Shown: positions 21,392 to 33,739 of the stretch, in pieces
Position numbering within the stretch: position 1 is the stretch's first letter
How the letters are laid out: every line of letters starts with the position of its first letter
Assembly (NCBI GenBank): GCA_002633025.1
Contig: NMRB01000784.1
Coordinates: forward strand, 189,870 to 253,869
From: Notospermus geniculatus
Lineage: Eukaryota > Nemertea > Pilidiophora > Heteronemertea > Lineidae
Direction: 5' to 3'
DNA length: 64,000 bases
Position numbers and translations under genes: made by a program
The notes under the pieces: model-generated
Told to the model about the DNA's origin: nothing
What the model saw: only the letters and a program-made list of their open reading frames with translations
Databases searched by the model: none

Positions 21392-24334
21392 GACAGACAG
21401 CTTTTAACAATCACGCAGAAACAAGTGTTAGAGAACGTTTGTGTTATTCGTGATATATCACTCATTAAAGTTTACCATTTGCCAAAGAATTATCTCCTAA
21501 TGGTGGTAGAAAATGTACCGCGAGTCAAGAAATCTGTAATGGAATGACTCCTGAGGGTTGTTTTCTTAATGGCACGTTGTGAACTTCACCAAGCGCAGCG
21601 ATCTAAGAACACCAACACTTCGTGACTTCGTGAAAATATGAATGCATGGATTAGACACAAACATCACGTTCGTGTTGAAAAAGAAAAGATGTATCATCTT
21701 ATTTCGTGGCGTTATGTCGGCATGTTACACTTCAGTTCATATACTAACAATATCTCAAACAGTTCTGAGGAAGGTAAAAACTGAATATCTTTCGTTTTTG
21801 GTGTCTCAGTGGAAGAACTTTGGATTCCTCAGACATTTGTGAGAAGTACATGTACAAACACGCCATATTGCATATTCGCGTCCACTTTCTACTGGCGTGT
21901 TTGATTACTAGCGCCTGGCCCAAATCAGCGACCCTCTGAACCGGTTACTTCGGGAAAAGATGGCGGCGAACCTGATTCAGCCAATGGACAAAGAGGAAAA
22001 TGCTTTGGCGCCGTGACATTTTACTCGCGCCAGGCGCGACACCGTTCGTTCACTTGCCCTTCATAGCCGCCATGACACTTTACTCTAAACCAGGCGCGAC
22101 ACCATTCATACTCGGCCTCACTGCGCATGCCCTGCACAATGAGCGATATCCGAGCTTCCCCAAGCTCGGCGCAAGTGATAGAACACGCTGTTCATCAATG
22201 GGGACGAGGATTTCTTTCTTGTGTTCTTTTTGTTTTGGGCACCAAGGGATGGTTTGCAGTTTCTAAGTATATGATACATCATTCCTGCAATATGGTTCTG
22301 TATCTTTAATAATGACGGCACAGGGATTATTGTCCTGTTTACGAAGTAACAATAAGGTGAACGATAAAAAAAGATACAGTACATGAGGAAATTATCGGCT
22401 TCATCCTGTCCGCATCAAATAGCCCGAGGTGGTAGGCCTACATGCGGGGCAAAATGTATCGAGACTATGCGGCGTTTGATAAAGATTTCTGACGTGAGAT
22501 AAAAGGTGTGAAACGACACTAATGTCTCGTTGAATCTGTCTACCATTCCGTTAATAAAGAATCTGGGTTTGTTGCTAATGTATCCCGCCCGTCATCGAAA
22601 ATAAAAAAGCCGCTGCTGCACTTAAAACGGCCAGGGCGTTATAAAAAGTAGGCCTACCTAATCACCCAATGAGCTACCTGGAGCGAGATGAACAAACTGA
22701 AATAGCCCCTGGGCCCATATTCATAAAACCTTGCATGGCTTAGTTCGTACAGCCACGACACAACTAGTAACAACTAAGCTAGCGATGTTTTATGAATATA
22801 TGGCCTGGTTTCTTGAGTGACTGATAGAAGAAGGTGCTATAAAGTTTGATATCTTTATAATCCGAAATAGTAACCATCATTTGCTGAGTCAGTGGCTTTT
22901 TGGTATAACGTCTTCTCAGCATTTTCTGTACTTTTGGCCTCAGGGGTAACAATTCCGACTCATTCATTCACATAACTTCCACTGAACAACCGAAGTAATG
23001 TGCCCAGGAAAAAGTGCCGAACAACCGTGGGCCGAGATGTAGATGTTTCTCAGAATATCTCGTTATGTTTTCCATTAAGTTGTTTGTGCTGAGAGAGTAG
23101 CCGGAACTGAAAAGATTCGGAGTAAATTTGCTTAGACTAGTTCCAATCTTTGCCGCTCCAACCTCGCGGCGCTCACTCCACAACAAACGGAACATTTTGG
23201 TTCCCGAAGCCGCCGCTAGGGTTAGAAGACTTCGGTTCTGGCTGCCATTTTATTGGTGACGTCATTGTAGGAGTCCACTTTCCCGTAAAATTTCATTCCC
23301 CCCCCCCGCCCCGTCTAAAAAACAGCGATGATTTTGATCTTTTGTTACAGATCTGCAACACATACAAACATTCTCATCAAGAAACTTCCTCGGTGTTGCC
23401 ATTCGGCATGTTCGATTACATTCAGCACCCACGTGGCTACCCTTAGGCCTACCCCATTCTAAAAAAATCCCGTGATGTCAACATAATGATCTATAAATAG
23501 ATCCGCGACAACTTTTATGCCGCAAAGATGGCAGCCAGTACCGAAGCCTTCTAACCCTAGCGGCGGCTTTGGGAACCAAAATGTGTTACGCATTTTTGGA
23601 GGCGGTCATCGGCAACACCCGCGGGATTTCCGAATTTATTTCAATATCCTTGTCTAAAACCATCGTTGTTAATTCATCTAGCTGCTTGACCAATCCCCAG
23701 AATCCTCCTCCTCAGGGAACAGTCGTTGTGATGTTGCTAATCTGATCATAAACAACTGGTGATCCGCTTCTAGCGCTTTTCCTCATAATTCACTTATCGG
23801 CGGTGATTCTTTGTTCGACTATAAATTTATTAGCATTCCCATGTTGCCGTGTCCCTGTATTCAAAACGTGCTAAGTGATTAGTGGTCCTAGTTGTAAATA
23901 GAAGGAAAACAAGCCCCTTAATTGAATTCTCTATCTCTCTGTGTTAATGGTCAACTTGTTCATGATGAGATTCTGTCCGCTCGTAATCACAGGAATGACG
24001 GCTGTGGTCGACAGTCCGATTCACAAAAGGTTGGTAATGATATTATACTTGCCTCAGAGCGGATGTTGTTACGGGATGGATTGCCCCGTGGGCCTGCTGC
24101 TCTCTTGGTCATCGCTGGAAGCAGTTAAGTTACCAGAAATAAAAAAATGCCGATCATTATTTTTTCCTCGGTGGTCCCTGTGGTGACCCGTTGCTGCCCA
24201 TATTAAAGTGCCACTGTAGGTTTTCTATTTCGTGGCGGGCGAGGTAACCTTTGACCTTTAGGCAACCTCGTTTATGCATGCTCGAGAAGACTATTCAAAT
24301 CTATCTATTTGAATGATAAGTTATGAATTAGACA
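21392..24334. other. Gene-free interval with small repeats
   Basis: It holds a GGGCCCATATTCATAAAA inverted-repeat element (22711-22805), an inverted copy of the 8799 repeat (23183-23255) and a direct copy (23505-23585). A tandem-like pair of GCGCCAGGCGCGACACC/ CCAGGCGCGACACCATTC words is at 22027-22110. Open frames are short and unsupported. Confidence 0.5.
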
Positions 24335-24467
24335 TTAGGGACTTCCGGCAAAGCTCCGTATCGCCGGTCCGTATGACGTATGACGTATGACTTAATAGAA
24401 AATGCATTAGCTCGATACGTCATACGCGATACGGACCGACGATACGGAGCTTTGCCGGAAGTCCCTA
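24335..24467. mobile_element. Foldback, TAGGGACTTCCGG ends
   Basis: Arms TTAGGGACTTCCGGCAAAGC and the inverse flank a short centre with GTATGACGTATGACGTATGA. Non-coding. Confidence 0.85.
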
Positions 24468-24813
24468 TTGAGACTGTGGCCACACATAAAAGAATGAGTT
24501 GACGCATGGCACCTTGCTTGGTGAAGGATTAGTCACGCTATGACAGTGCGTTGAACTTCTCAAGTGATGAAAAGGATGGTGGCCATTGTTGTCAGCTAAG
24601 CTGTGTCATAGTATCAGTCTAGCCGAGGTTTTGCCACTGGCTTTGTATGCGTCGGGCAGGACACCAGTCACATCACGTTGGTTCCCGATTCCGCCGCCAG
24701 GGGAGGGATACTGAGGCATACGTTATGCATACAGTGGCACTTTAAGTCTGTCCAACTTCACGTTCCTTCATTCCAGCGAAGGATTCGCTTAGAGGGTGTG
24801 TTTTGTGTTGGAA

Positions 24814-24935
24814 TAGAGAGGTTTCGCAAGCGCCCGGTTAGGCCGTACGACGACGTTTATCTATTGTGTGGGTATACAAACACAATAGATAAACGTCGTC
24901 GTAGGGCCTAACCGGGCGCTTGCGAAACCTCCCTA
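24814..24935. mobile_element. Near-perfect hairpin, TAGAGAGG/CCTCCCTA ends
   Basis: Arms of about 56 bases (GGTTTCGCAAGCGCCCGG at the left) are mirrored on the right with only about eight unpaired central bases (GGGTATAC). The arms are nearly identical, which suggests recent origin or gene-conversion between arms. Confidence 0.85.
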
Positions 24936-26729
24936 ATGTTGCTCCTTCCCATTTTACCCTCAAACCAATCGATCAGAAAGAAGCTGACAGTCGAAACCTG
25001 TCTGACTGGAAAGGGACATGATCACACATCAGTTCCAAAATGATGGATTTTAAATCATTACCAGTCCACGTATCCGTCCTATCCGTCACTGTCGGAGTCG
25101 GCGATTAAAACTGGTAGATGTAATTTTAGATTGAACCTGTCGCATATATACCCGTCTGGCGCTTTATTGACAATATATGGGGAAATTAGCAGAACTATTT
25201 TGTAGCTTGATGTTGGTGGAAAGAATTTGACGTCCCTTTTCCCCCGTTACCGATTGTGTCGGTAAATATTGGCTGTGGCAACTTTCTTCGATGAAATTCG
25301 GGTCACGATGAAGAACAGCCTTGCTGATGTCGTCTGCTTGCAGAATATGTCGTCTGCTAAAGTAAAGTGAATTCAAAACTTTATTCATCGAGCATGTCAA
25401 CAAAAGGCTCTGATGATTTGTGATATTTTGACGCAGGTTTATCATTGAAATTGTGGCGTATATACCAAAGTCATTGGAATGTTGATTTTTGGCGCAATTC
25501 AACACGAGACACGCGGAAAATGTCCGGCGTTAACTGATTGGACCAATTCAATCTCACATTCCATCTAAGTAAATTCATACTTCTCTGTGATTGGACATTA
25601 AAATTCATCACGTGACTTGAATGATACGGAGCAAATGTCTACGAGGTAGATAGTTGGATAAAAAGGTGTATCACGTTCTGACAAATTGGATTGTCAGTGG
25701 GCGTAGGCCTAATGGTTTCTACCGGACAAAAGGGTCAAAATAGATACAACTCTGATTTGCCGACAGGTTGTAAGTGTTTATATTCGGTCTTATTGGACAT
25801 TACAGCAGAGATAAAAATCTACGGAGTAAATATTCATGGCCTCATGATTGGTCATCACGATTCCAGCCTTTCGCTCCGGAAATCAAGTGTAAACAGCTGA
25901 TGGTCGATGTTTGACCGACTGATTAGAGACAACCGTAACAAATTCCATTTTCTCTGTGTTTACAAAACGGCGCCAAGCAGAGTCTGGCGAAATCAGGTAT
26001 CAATTATAATGCACGGTGGGTCTTCTCCAAATGTCGTTAGATTCGCGTAAATGAAAGGGTAAACAAAACGCAATGGGTGGATTTCATGTTAGAATGCGGC
26101 CCTAATGGCATAATGGTGTTGGAACGCGTCATCGTTGAAAAAAACATGTATGACCCAACCGCCCTATCAGTTTTGCCGTCAACTCTAGCCTTAGTTCCAC
26201 CTATCCCAAATTGGTGTGTTTTTTGAGGCACGGGTCTTCCCCGTGCTTGATGATGTTGGTGTATTTTACTTGCAATTCATGTCAGATCCCCATGCCAACT
26301 GATCAGCGTAATCAAAGTTCCCATGAGGAGGCTGCCTGTAAGGTCCCTTTAAGGAGCCTTCTTTGAGTTCTTCTGTTGTTAAACTAAAAAATATGCCGGA
26401 AAATACGTCATCATGAACGCATTACCGTTTCGAATTTTATAACAAAGTCCGCTGGGGCCATGTATCGTTCTTCCATCACCAAATACGCCTTTCTCCACTC
26501 AAAGCAAGACGATTTTCTTCACAAATCCACAAGTCTATGCACGCCTTCCCTTTGTACTCTCTGCTATCTCTTGTTCACTGCTTGTGCCGCTGCTGCACGC
26601 CATGCACCCAGAATAACAACACCACAATCGCCTCGTCGGATTATTCAAAGCAATCCTTTCTTTTTTCTTCTCCATTTGTTGACAGTCAATATCCCTGAAG
26701 AAGCCGTGAGAATCGCCTCTTACTGCGCA
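24936..26729. other. No supported gene
   Basis: A minus-strand open frame of 113 codons (25505-25164) has no motif I recognise. No repeat shared with other parts of the window was noticed. Confidence 0.4.
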
Positions 26730-26933
26730 TTAAAGGAGCACGGTATTGCCGCTTTTTCTCGACAGCCGGCGCCACCGTCGCCGTGCGCGCCACTCTCCAA
26801 CCTCAGGGAATAACTACGTTGTCGGCGAATGAACTACGTAAGTTTTTTTACTTCGTATTGCTGCCGCTAGGTGGCTCCCTCTACGTCGGCAGTCAAAACA
26901 CTGGTAAGAGATCGCAATACCGTGCTTCTTTAA
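26730..26933 (-). mobile_element. TTAA short element S, copy 3
   Basis: Inverted relative to 14063-14273. Its right TTAA (26930-26933) is also the left TTAA of the next R1 copy. Confidence 0.85.
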
Positions 26934-27203
26934 AGGGCCACTATATACTGCTACTTTTTGTCGATAGCCGGCGCCACCGGCGGTGATTGCATCATTCTCC
27001 AGTACTGTAGTTTCCCCTTTCGTCACAGTGTTGGAGAATGTATGATTACGTGCAATGCATACGTGGATACCCTAGGAACGAGAATTACTCTACATGGGGC
27101 GAGGTTGACAAGAAGTAGTTTACAACATTGTCAATAGAGGTCGCCCTTAGGCTTAACACGGGTATGTTCAGTGCAAGAGGGAAGGAATACAGTTGCCCTT
27201 TAA
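26930..27203 (-). mobile_element. R1 repeat, full length
   Basis: TTAAAGGGCCACTATA to TTGCCCTTTAA. It abuts an S element, with one TTAA shared between them. Confidence 0.85.
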
Positions 27204-29350
27204 TCCAATCCCTTGCCACTCCCCGGACCAGCGGTTCCACTTTGTAAATAACGCAGCGTAAATTTTTGTTCGCTTTCCCGTATTTTGTGACGTTCACACT
27301 GGCAAATTACAGAACTAGTAGGCGTACATTGCACTTTAGGATCTCTTATGATCGGTCTGATCAGAGAGCGTTCCTTTCAAAAGACCATGCCTCCGTGGGC
27401 CTACATTCTTTTTCGTCCAGAGCATGCCGTTTTTTAGGCACGACCGTTTCTCATTTGTTGAGATCTTTTGGGATATTTTATGCCGACCATTTTTGGGGGA
27501 TCTTATGCCGACACTTTTCATCAGCTGTACCTGATTTATGACGTAGTTTGCGAAATATCGTCCCTAAAGGGTTTATGACTTATAGATGGATGATAAAGAT
27601 CTAAGAACGTGGATGAAAAAGATCCAAAGTCGATGATTTAGGAGGAGTGGATTCCAATAATGTATTTATATATCGCTCTGATCTCTTCTTATGGAGATTC
27701 TGAGATCAGACACACATCTGTCTAAATCTTCACAGTCACAAGAGGTGTCCGATCGTCAAAGACCAGGCTCAAATAATCCCTCGCACAGAGCCAACCTGTT
27801 TGTGTGGGAGATATCTCAGCAGTCTCAAAGCAATGTCTTGTGATTACAAAGGATATGTTATCGCTATGATCACGTCGTCAGTTTTTACCTACAACAGGTT
27901 GAGGCGGACTTGTCTGCTGTAGGGGAAATTGGCGGTGGTTATTTGTATATGTCCAACAGAGGGGCAACAAGGCCCGTAATTTGTGAGATGTGTCGACTGC
28001 TATCAAAGAACACGCTAACAATACTTGTACCAAATTAGACGCAGAAACTTACGGCTTGGTCCTCTCAGTCTGCAACTCCGGCACCTCTGGATACTTGTTT
28101 TTATGAGTATTTTCGCCCCATTAGACAGAATGGGAGGAATAACTTATACTCTTTGTCCATTCATTAGTCAGAGAGGCAATTACTCCTCTTTACTCTTCTA
28201 ACTATCGGCTACACCCTCAATAACAGTATTGCTTTGAACTTGGCAACCGTGGAGGAGATATGAAGACGAAACTGCCAGCACTTGACGCAGATGAGGCTGG
28301 TTTTTCGGTAACCATTTTCTTGATACATAGATTCATGTCCTTAAGGTGGTTAAGCTTTGACGTCCTTGACGCGCACAACTCCAAAGGCTGTTATAAAGTC
28401 CAAAAAAACGTTCATAAAAGAGTTTCACTTACCCTTGAATTACAACATTGCTTCGGGTGCCTGGTTCGCAGTCTCTCATTTCAACAATATTTTTCTCAGC
28501 ACAAAGTAAAAATCGCTTCACTTATCGCAGTTTAGCTCAAAAAAGATTTATCAGATTATAATCCGATTTATTTATTGAGCAGATCGAGGTAGTTGAACAA
28601 CCTCCTTGATTTTGTCTTATTCTTCCAACCTCGTTCGAGTTTTAACTCGAGTGCAACTTGAATCTGGTGAAGTTGCAGCAGGGCCTCAGTCAGGTACACA
28701 TTAGCCGATCAACAACCATAGTTTACTACTCTCCATTCCAGTTCCGATTGGCGCGAGGTTTATCAACGATAGCTCCGCAACGCCTGGGCCGATTTTGATG
28801 AAACATACGTCAATCGACTTGTCTTTCTTGGCGGTACAGCCATCGTCACTGTCATTTTCCCGAAAAACGTGACAGAAAAAAGTTCTTTCACAAATCACAG
28901 TTCGTGGTTACGGCCGAAATGGCGGCCATTTTGAAATGACGCAATGCATCGTGCACGTGTAAACTGCACTGAACAGCATAGCGAAATGAAATGGGTTTTG
29001 AGAAAGGGATCCGTTATGCAGGCCTTACGCGAAAAATGAATATAGCAGAAAGATACCGGCAAGAAAGACAAGTTTAGTGATGTATGGTATGTTGAATTTG
29101 ACCCAGCCGTTGAGGAGATATCGGCTGAAAACCTCGCGCCACTGGGATTTGGAATGAACTGTAGCTGAGGCGGTAACGTAGGGACACTTGAACTTTTCGA
29201 ATGGAAGATTGGTCGAACAATGAAACGTCTCGATCGGTGAACTGGAGTAACCGATGAAAAATAAGTTTGTTGATATGAGTAAAATAATAAACGAGGGTTT
29301 GTGCAGTTACGTGTTTACATAATTTACTTTATTCTGTTTTCACGTAAAAG
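27204..29350. other. No supported gene
   Basis: Short frames only. The AATAAA of the protease copy at 29579-31481 lies at its right end (minus strand, 29333-29328). Confidence 0.5.
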
Positions 29351-29574
29351 TTAAAGGAGCACGGTATACGATCTCTTACTGGGGTTTTGACTGACGACGT
29401 AGAGAGAGCCACCTAGCGGCAGCAATACGAACTAAAAATAAACATTACAAAATGTACGTAGAACATCGGTCCATTCGCCGACAACGTAGTTAGTCCTGGG
29501 TTTGGAGAGTGGCGCGCACGGCGATGGTGGCGCCGGCTGTCGAGAAAAGGTGCAGGCAGTACCGGGCTCCTAAA
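29351..29574 (+). mobile_element. TTAA short element S, copy 4, next to a protease stop codon
   Basis: TTAAAGGAGCACGGTATACG to a damaged end (TACCGGGCTCCTAAAA). It stops about four bases before the protease stop codon (29581-29579), so it lies in that gene's 3' untranslated region, between the stop and the AATAAA at 29333-29328. Confidence 0.85.
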
Positions 29575-30280
29575 ACATCTAAGGTAAACTCAGTCCTGTT
29601 GTACTTCTAATCCAGTCCATGAATGAGATGGTACTCGTGAAGACCGACTCATATCGGGGTGTGTTGCAGATAGATGGATGTCCGTAAGACACAATGCCCA
29701 CCTGGACGAACCTCCCACCGGCATTGCAGACCAGTGGCCCTCCTGAATCACCCTGTAACAGCAAAAGATGGAATTTTTTGTGCGCAACAGTGAGGGCGTA
29801 GCAATAATGATGAAGTGACTAACAGCAATGATGCGGTGCGTCAGTAGCTATGAAAAAGGGCGGAAGAGCAATGATCAGTGTCTTCCTTGTAGACGACCCT
29901 TACCCGACATGGCCCCTGCCAATTTTGGGACCCGAAGCAGATTTGTGAGTCGTATATTGACCTCCAGTCGGTCTTCTCGCGACACACCTTCGCCGACATC
30001 ACTGGTCCTTGGACTTCCTGGAGGTGATTTGAGTCAGCACCACCTAACGGCAAGAAGAATAACATTCATTCTTGTTCAAAATCTGTGGCAAATCAGTGGG
30101 GAGGTCTGACGGTTTTCAACCGCCGCTGTTTGGTCGTCAGGGGCAATGACTGTAACCTCTCACTCGCCCGGTTGTGGCTGAAGTCAAGTTCCACGTCAGG
30201 GTATTGCTCGTACTGAGGAACAAACTCGGCCGTCGCTTCAATTGCTACAACTGTCCGATTCACGAGAAGAGAATGGACTA

Positions 30281-30640
30281 ATGCAGTGGTCAGTGTAAAC
30301 CCTGGACCCCCCCCCCTCCGTTCAGGGGTCACCACTAAATTAGTGTCGAAAAAGTGTCGAGTTCTGAGCGCTCAATTTTTTTCTTATCGGCGTATCTCTG
30401 TCGACCCAAAAAATAGATAATGTCGAATTCCTGGCGTTTATTTCATAATTGCTAATAGAAATGACTAAAAAAGTAAAAGATTAGTGAAAAAAGCTGGTGA
30501 ATACCTGACGATTTCATTTGAGGTCCTGAGTGAATTAGTGTCGAATCCTGACCCTAGAAAAATTTTCTACGTGTCGAATAAGTGTCGAAAAAGTGTCGAC
30601 CCCTGACCAGGGGGGGTACAGGGTTTACACTGACCGCTGC
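30281..30640. mobile_element. Inverted-repeat element in a protease intron
   Basis: GCAGTGGTCAGTGTAAACCC at the left and its inverse (GGGTTTACACTGACCGCTGC) at the right. The centre holds repeated GTGTCGAAAAAGTGTCGA words. It lies between exons 4 and 5 of protease copy 2. Confidence 0.8.
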
Positions 30641-30918
30641 ATAACTGCTGCACAGTGACCCAAGTCTCGTTGCTGGTAGCGAGCTCACAAAATCAAGATC
30701 GGATGTGCTTGGTACTACAACTTACCTGGTGCCTCGCCCCATCCTGTGACGTAGCAATCCCTGTAGTCAATCTTGTCGCCTTGGGTAGGGAGACAGACTG
30801 GTTTGATGAACTTGGTGAATGTTAACGGCTTTTTTAACCGGAGCAGAGCTATGTCGTTTCGGCTGGAGACTAGGCGTGAAAACCCAGGGTGCTAACAGCA
30901 AAAAATGAGTACATGTAG

Positions 30919-31050
30919 CAGGGCCGTATTTAACTTTTTGGTCCAGGGGGGGGGGCAGAAGACCTCTTTTTGCCGTTTTTTGCCCAAAATCCCCATGAAA
31001 ATCACGTTTTTTTGTTTTTTGGTCGCCCCCCCCTTTAAATACGGCCCTGT
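30919..31050. mobile_element. Small inverted-repeat element with G and C tracts
   Basis: Ends CAGGGCCGTATTTAA and TTAAATACGGCCCTG enclose a G run and a C run that can also pair. It lies between exons 3 and 4 of protease copy 2. Such tracts are prone to assembly error. Confidence 0.75.
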
Positions 31051-32130
31051 GTAATTAGAAAACTAGCCATCTAGGCCCAGTCGGATTGGCGAGGTCATCA
31101 TCTTCAGTTGGGTGCAAACTTTTTGCAAGGCTGCGATTAGATCGTTCTAGAACGGTACCGACTTCCATATTGATGCGTCCAGCATGGTTGCGAGCCCCAT
31201 GGGACGACCAGCGCTCAGCGGCGAAGTCTGCGACGGTCTTCTTCGCACAGTGTGACCTGTGACCCTTCGAAGGGGCCGGCAAATGACGGTGGCTGCCGGC
31301 GGCTTTCAGACCGTCTTGTCAAGAGTTGAGTTGGTGCAAAGGACGAGTGGGCTATTGCAAGTAACATAGTCGTAAAGCACTTACCTCTGCAATCAAGTCG
31401 ATCCTGTACATCTGCTCTGTCCCGTCATCCAGGCGAAGATTGAGCTCCCCTGCTTTCACTTTGCCGGCGTAGTTAAACACTCTACAAAGAAATCTTTGCC
31501 AACACACTCCACCGGCTTTCATGACCCTGGGCCTTGCAGTTGCGAAACGTGCCAGTTTACGGACGACACACAGACACACACACACACACACACACAGACG
31601 GACGCCATTCAGTATACATATGACTAGCTCCGCTGACCTTTGGTCAGCTGAGCTAAAAAGGCTGTTGATGTTGAGTCGACAATAAACGAGTTTGTGCTCT
31701 GAATAGAAGATGGAGATATCGTGATGTGAGATGTTGTTTACATTATTTATTTTATTCTGTTTCCACGTGACAGTTAACAGTTAGGGTAAATTCAGTCCAG
31801 TGGTACTTCTTATCCAGTCCATGAATGAGGTGGTGCTGGTGAAGACCGACTCAAACCTCGGTGTGTTACAGGTATGATGTGCATAGGACGCAATGCCCAC
31901 CTGGACGAATCTCCCACCAGCATTGCACACCAGTGGTCCTCCTGAATCACCCTGTAACAGTAATGACAAAATTTCGAATCGGCAATGATAAGTGGGGTGT
32001 AACGGTCTATGGTTATGCGCAACATCAAAGGGACAGTCCGTGGTGGCTTTGTACATATTGTGCCTTTGCAAGGGCAAGTAAAAGACCCCATCCAAGTGAG
32101 GAACATGAATAGCTTGAGATGGTCTCTTCC

Positions 32131-32290
32131 ATAAGCGGCGAATCCACTTTCGCGATCTTGGCTTGAGACGGGGTTGCGTTCCCTTGCGATCTTCTTAAAT
32201 GGCAATCGGAAGTCCTTATAAGGTGATCGCAAGGGATCGCAACCCCGTCTCAAGCCAAGATCGCGACAGTGGATTCGCCGCTCTACTTAT
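32131..32290. mobile_element. Foldback in a protease intron
   Basis: Arms of about 60 bases (GGCGAATCCACTTTCGCG ... GAGACGGGGTTGCG) are inverted around a short centre. It is placed between exons 5 and 6 of protease copy 3. Confidence 0.85.
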
Positions 32291-32569
32291 CAGGGACACC
32301 AACGCTTTGGCTACGGCCCTGATGGAAAAGTACAATATGCAATACCCTTACCCGACATGGCCCCTTCCAGTTTTGCTCCCCGAAGCAAACTTGTGAGTTA
32401 TAGATTTTCGTACCACCTGCCTCCCAGTCGGTCTTCTCGCGACACACTTTCGCCGACATCACTGGTCCTTGGACTTGCTGGAGGTGATTTGAGTCAGCAC
32501 CACCTAGCGGCCAAAAATAAACATACATTCTTTAGGTCTCTCTACAAAGGGAGATTCTTACTTAAGGAA

Positions 32570-32730
32570 TTGATACCGAACTGGAGGTATTGGTTGTCTC
32601 ACCAAACCCGCGAGGGTGGAGCTAAAATGCAGACCTAAACCCGAGGCGCTTCGCCGAGGGTTTAGGTCGGAATGACAGCTCCACCCGAGCGGGTTTGGTG
32701 AGACGACCAATACCGACAGTGAGGTATCAA
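32570..32730. mobile_element. Foldback where the Asp102 exon should be
   Basis: TTGATACCG...GGTATTGGTTGTCTCACC at the left is inverted at the right, with an inner hairpin TAAACCCGAGG/CCGAGGGTTTA. It occupies the interval between exons 3 and 5 of protease copy 3. Confidence 0.8.
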
Positions 32731-33357
32731 TTTCTATTCTAAACCACCTTTCCATAAACCTTTCTGGCACTAAAACATTCATAGGCCTATTCAGTTCAGT
32801 GCGATTTGATTGCAAATAGGCCTATTTTGAGATGTTCAGAGTCAATCCGACCCGGCATCCGGCTCCGCGGNCAGCGCGGCTCGTGCCCCTGAACAAATGC
32901 TGCTGGCAGCTTTCGAAGTAGAAGGTGGTGTTGGAACAAAGGTCGAGTTTGTTGTATTGGAGTATTGTGGTACCCCACTTACCCCAACAATCCAGTCGAC
33001 ATTGTGAATCTTTTCTGTTCCGTCCTCCTTCCAAAGATTGAGCTCTCCTGCTTTCACCTTGCCATCGTAGTTGAAGCTCCTAGAAACCACCATTGGTCAA
33101 TAAGATACGTGATGGAATCATGAGTTGGTCGGCACGTAGGTCATTGAGATCACCCCTTGTGGAGTGTTGTGGGAGTAGGCCTACATTACATCTCCAACCT
33201 AAAAGTTCAGCGAGAAGTCTTTGGAGTACAGGATTGACTTTTTAACACCCATTTGAAGAGACGGTCTGTGAAATTCGCCCACGATCTTGACATGAACAGC
33301 CGGCGGCAAGCATAGACATAACCGGTTACGGTGATCGAACCCTAACAAGGTTACTCA

Positions 33358-33573
<216 letters not shown>

Positions 33574-33739
33574 TTACAGGAGACGAGAAAACGTGGGTCG
33601 TCCTCGCATACACTCACAATTCTGTGGGTGAGAACTGCATTGAACCACTTTCAGCTACTATATGGCACGGCCTAACCCGCCGGCCATGGAGGAGTTCCTT
33701 TATGGCTTATTGGTGGCGCGTTGGCCTCGCAGCCAGAAG

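Larger units (their letters stand above)
29579..31481 (-). pseudogene. S1 serine protease copy 2: exons 3-6 only
   Basis: Coding exons 31481-31385 (NYAGKVKAGELNLR), 30891-30726 (NDIALLRL with Asp102, [12 protein letters not shown]), 30043-29904 (GPVMSAKVC ... QGPCR) and 29752-29579 (GDSGGP with Ser195, ending TTGLSLP and stop). Each is open with correct splice signals and phases. No signal-peptide exon and no His57 exon exist between its exon 3 and the last exon of the neighbour at 31781, and no promoter block like that of the other copies is seen. Alone it cannot make a protease. It is either a 5'-truncated duplicate or the downstream half of a compound gene with the incomplete copy at 31781-34305. 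Inverted-repeat insertions lie in its introns. Confidence 0.75.
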
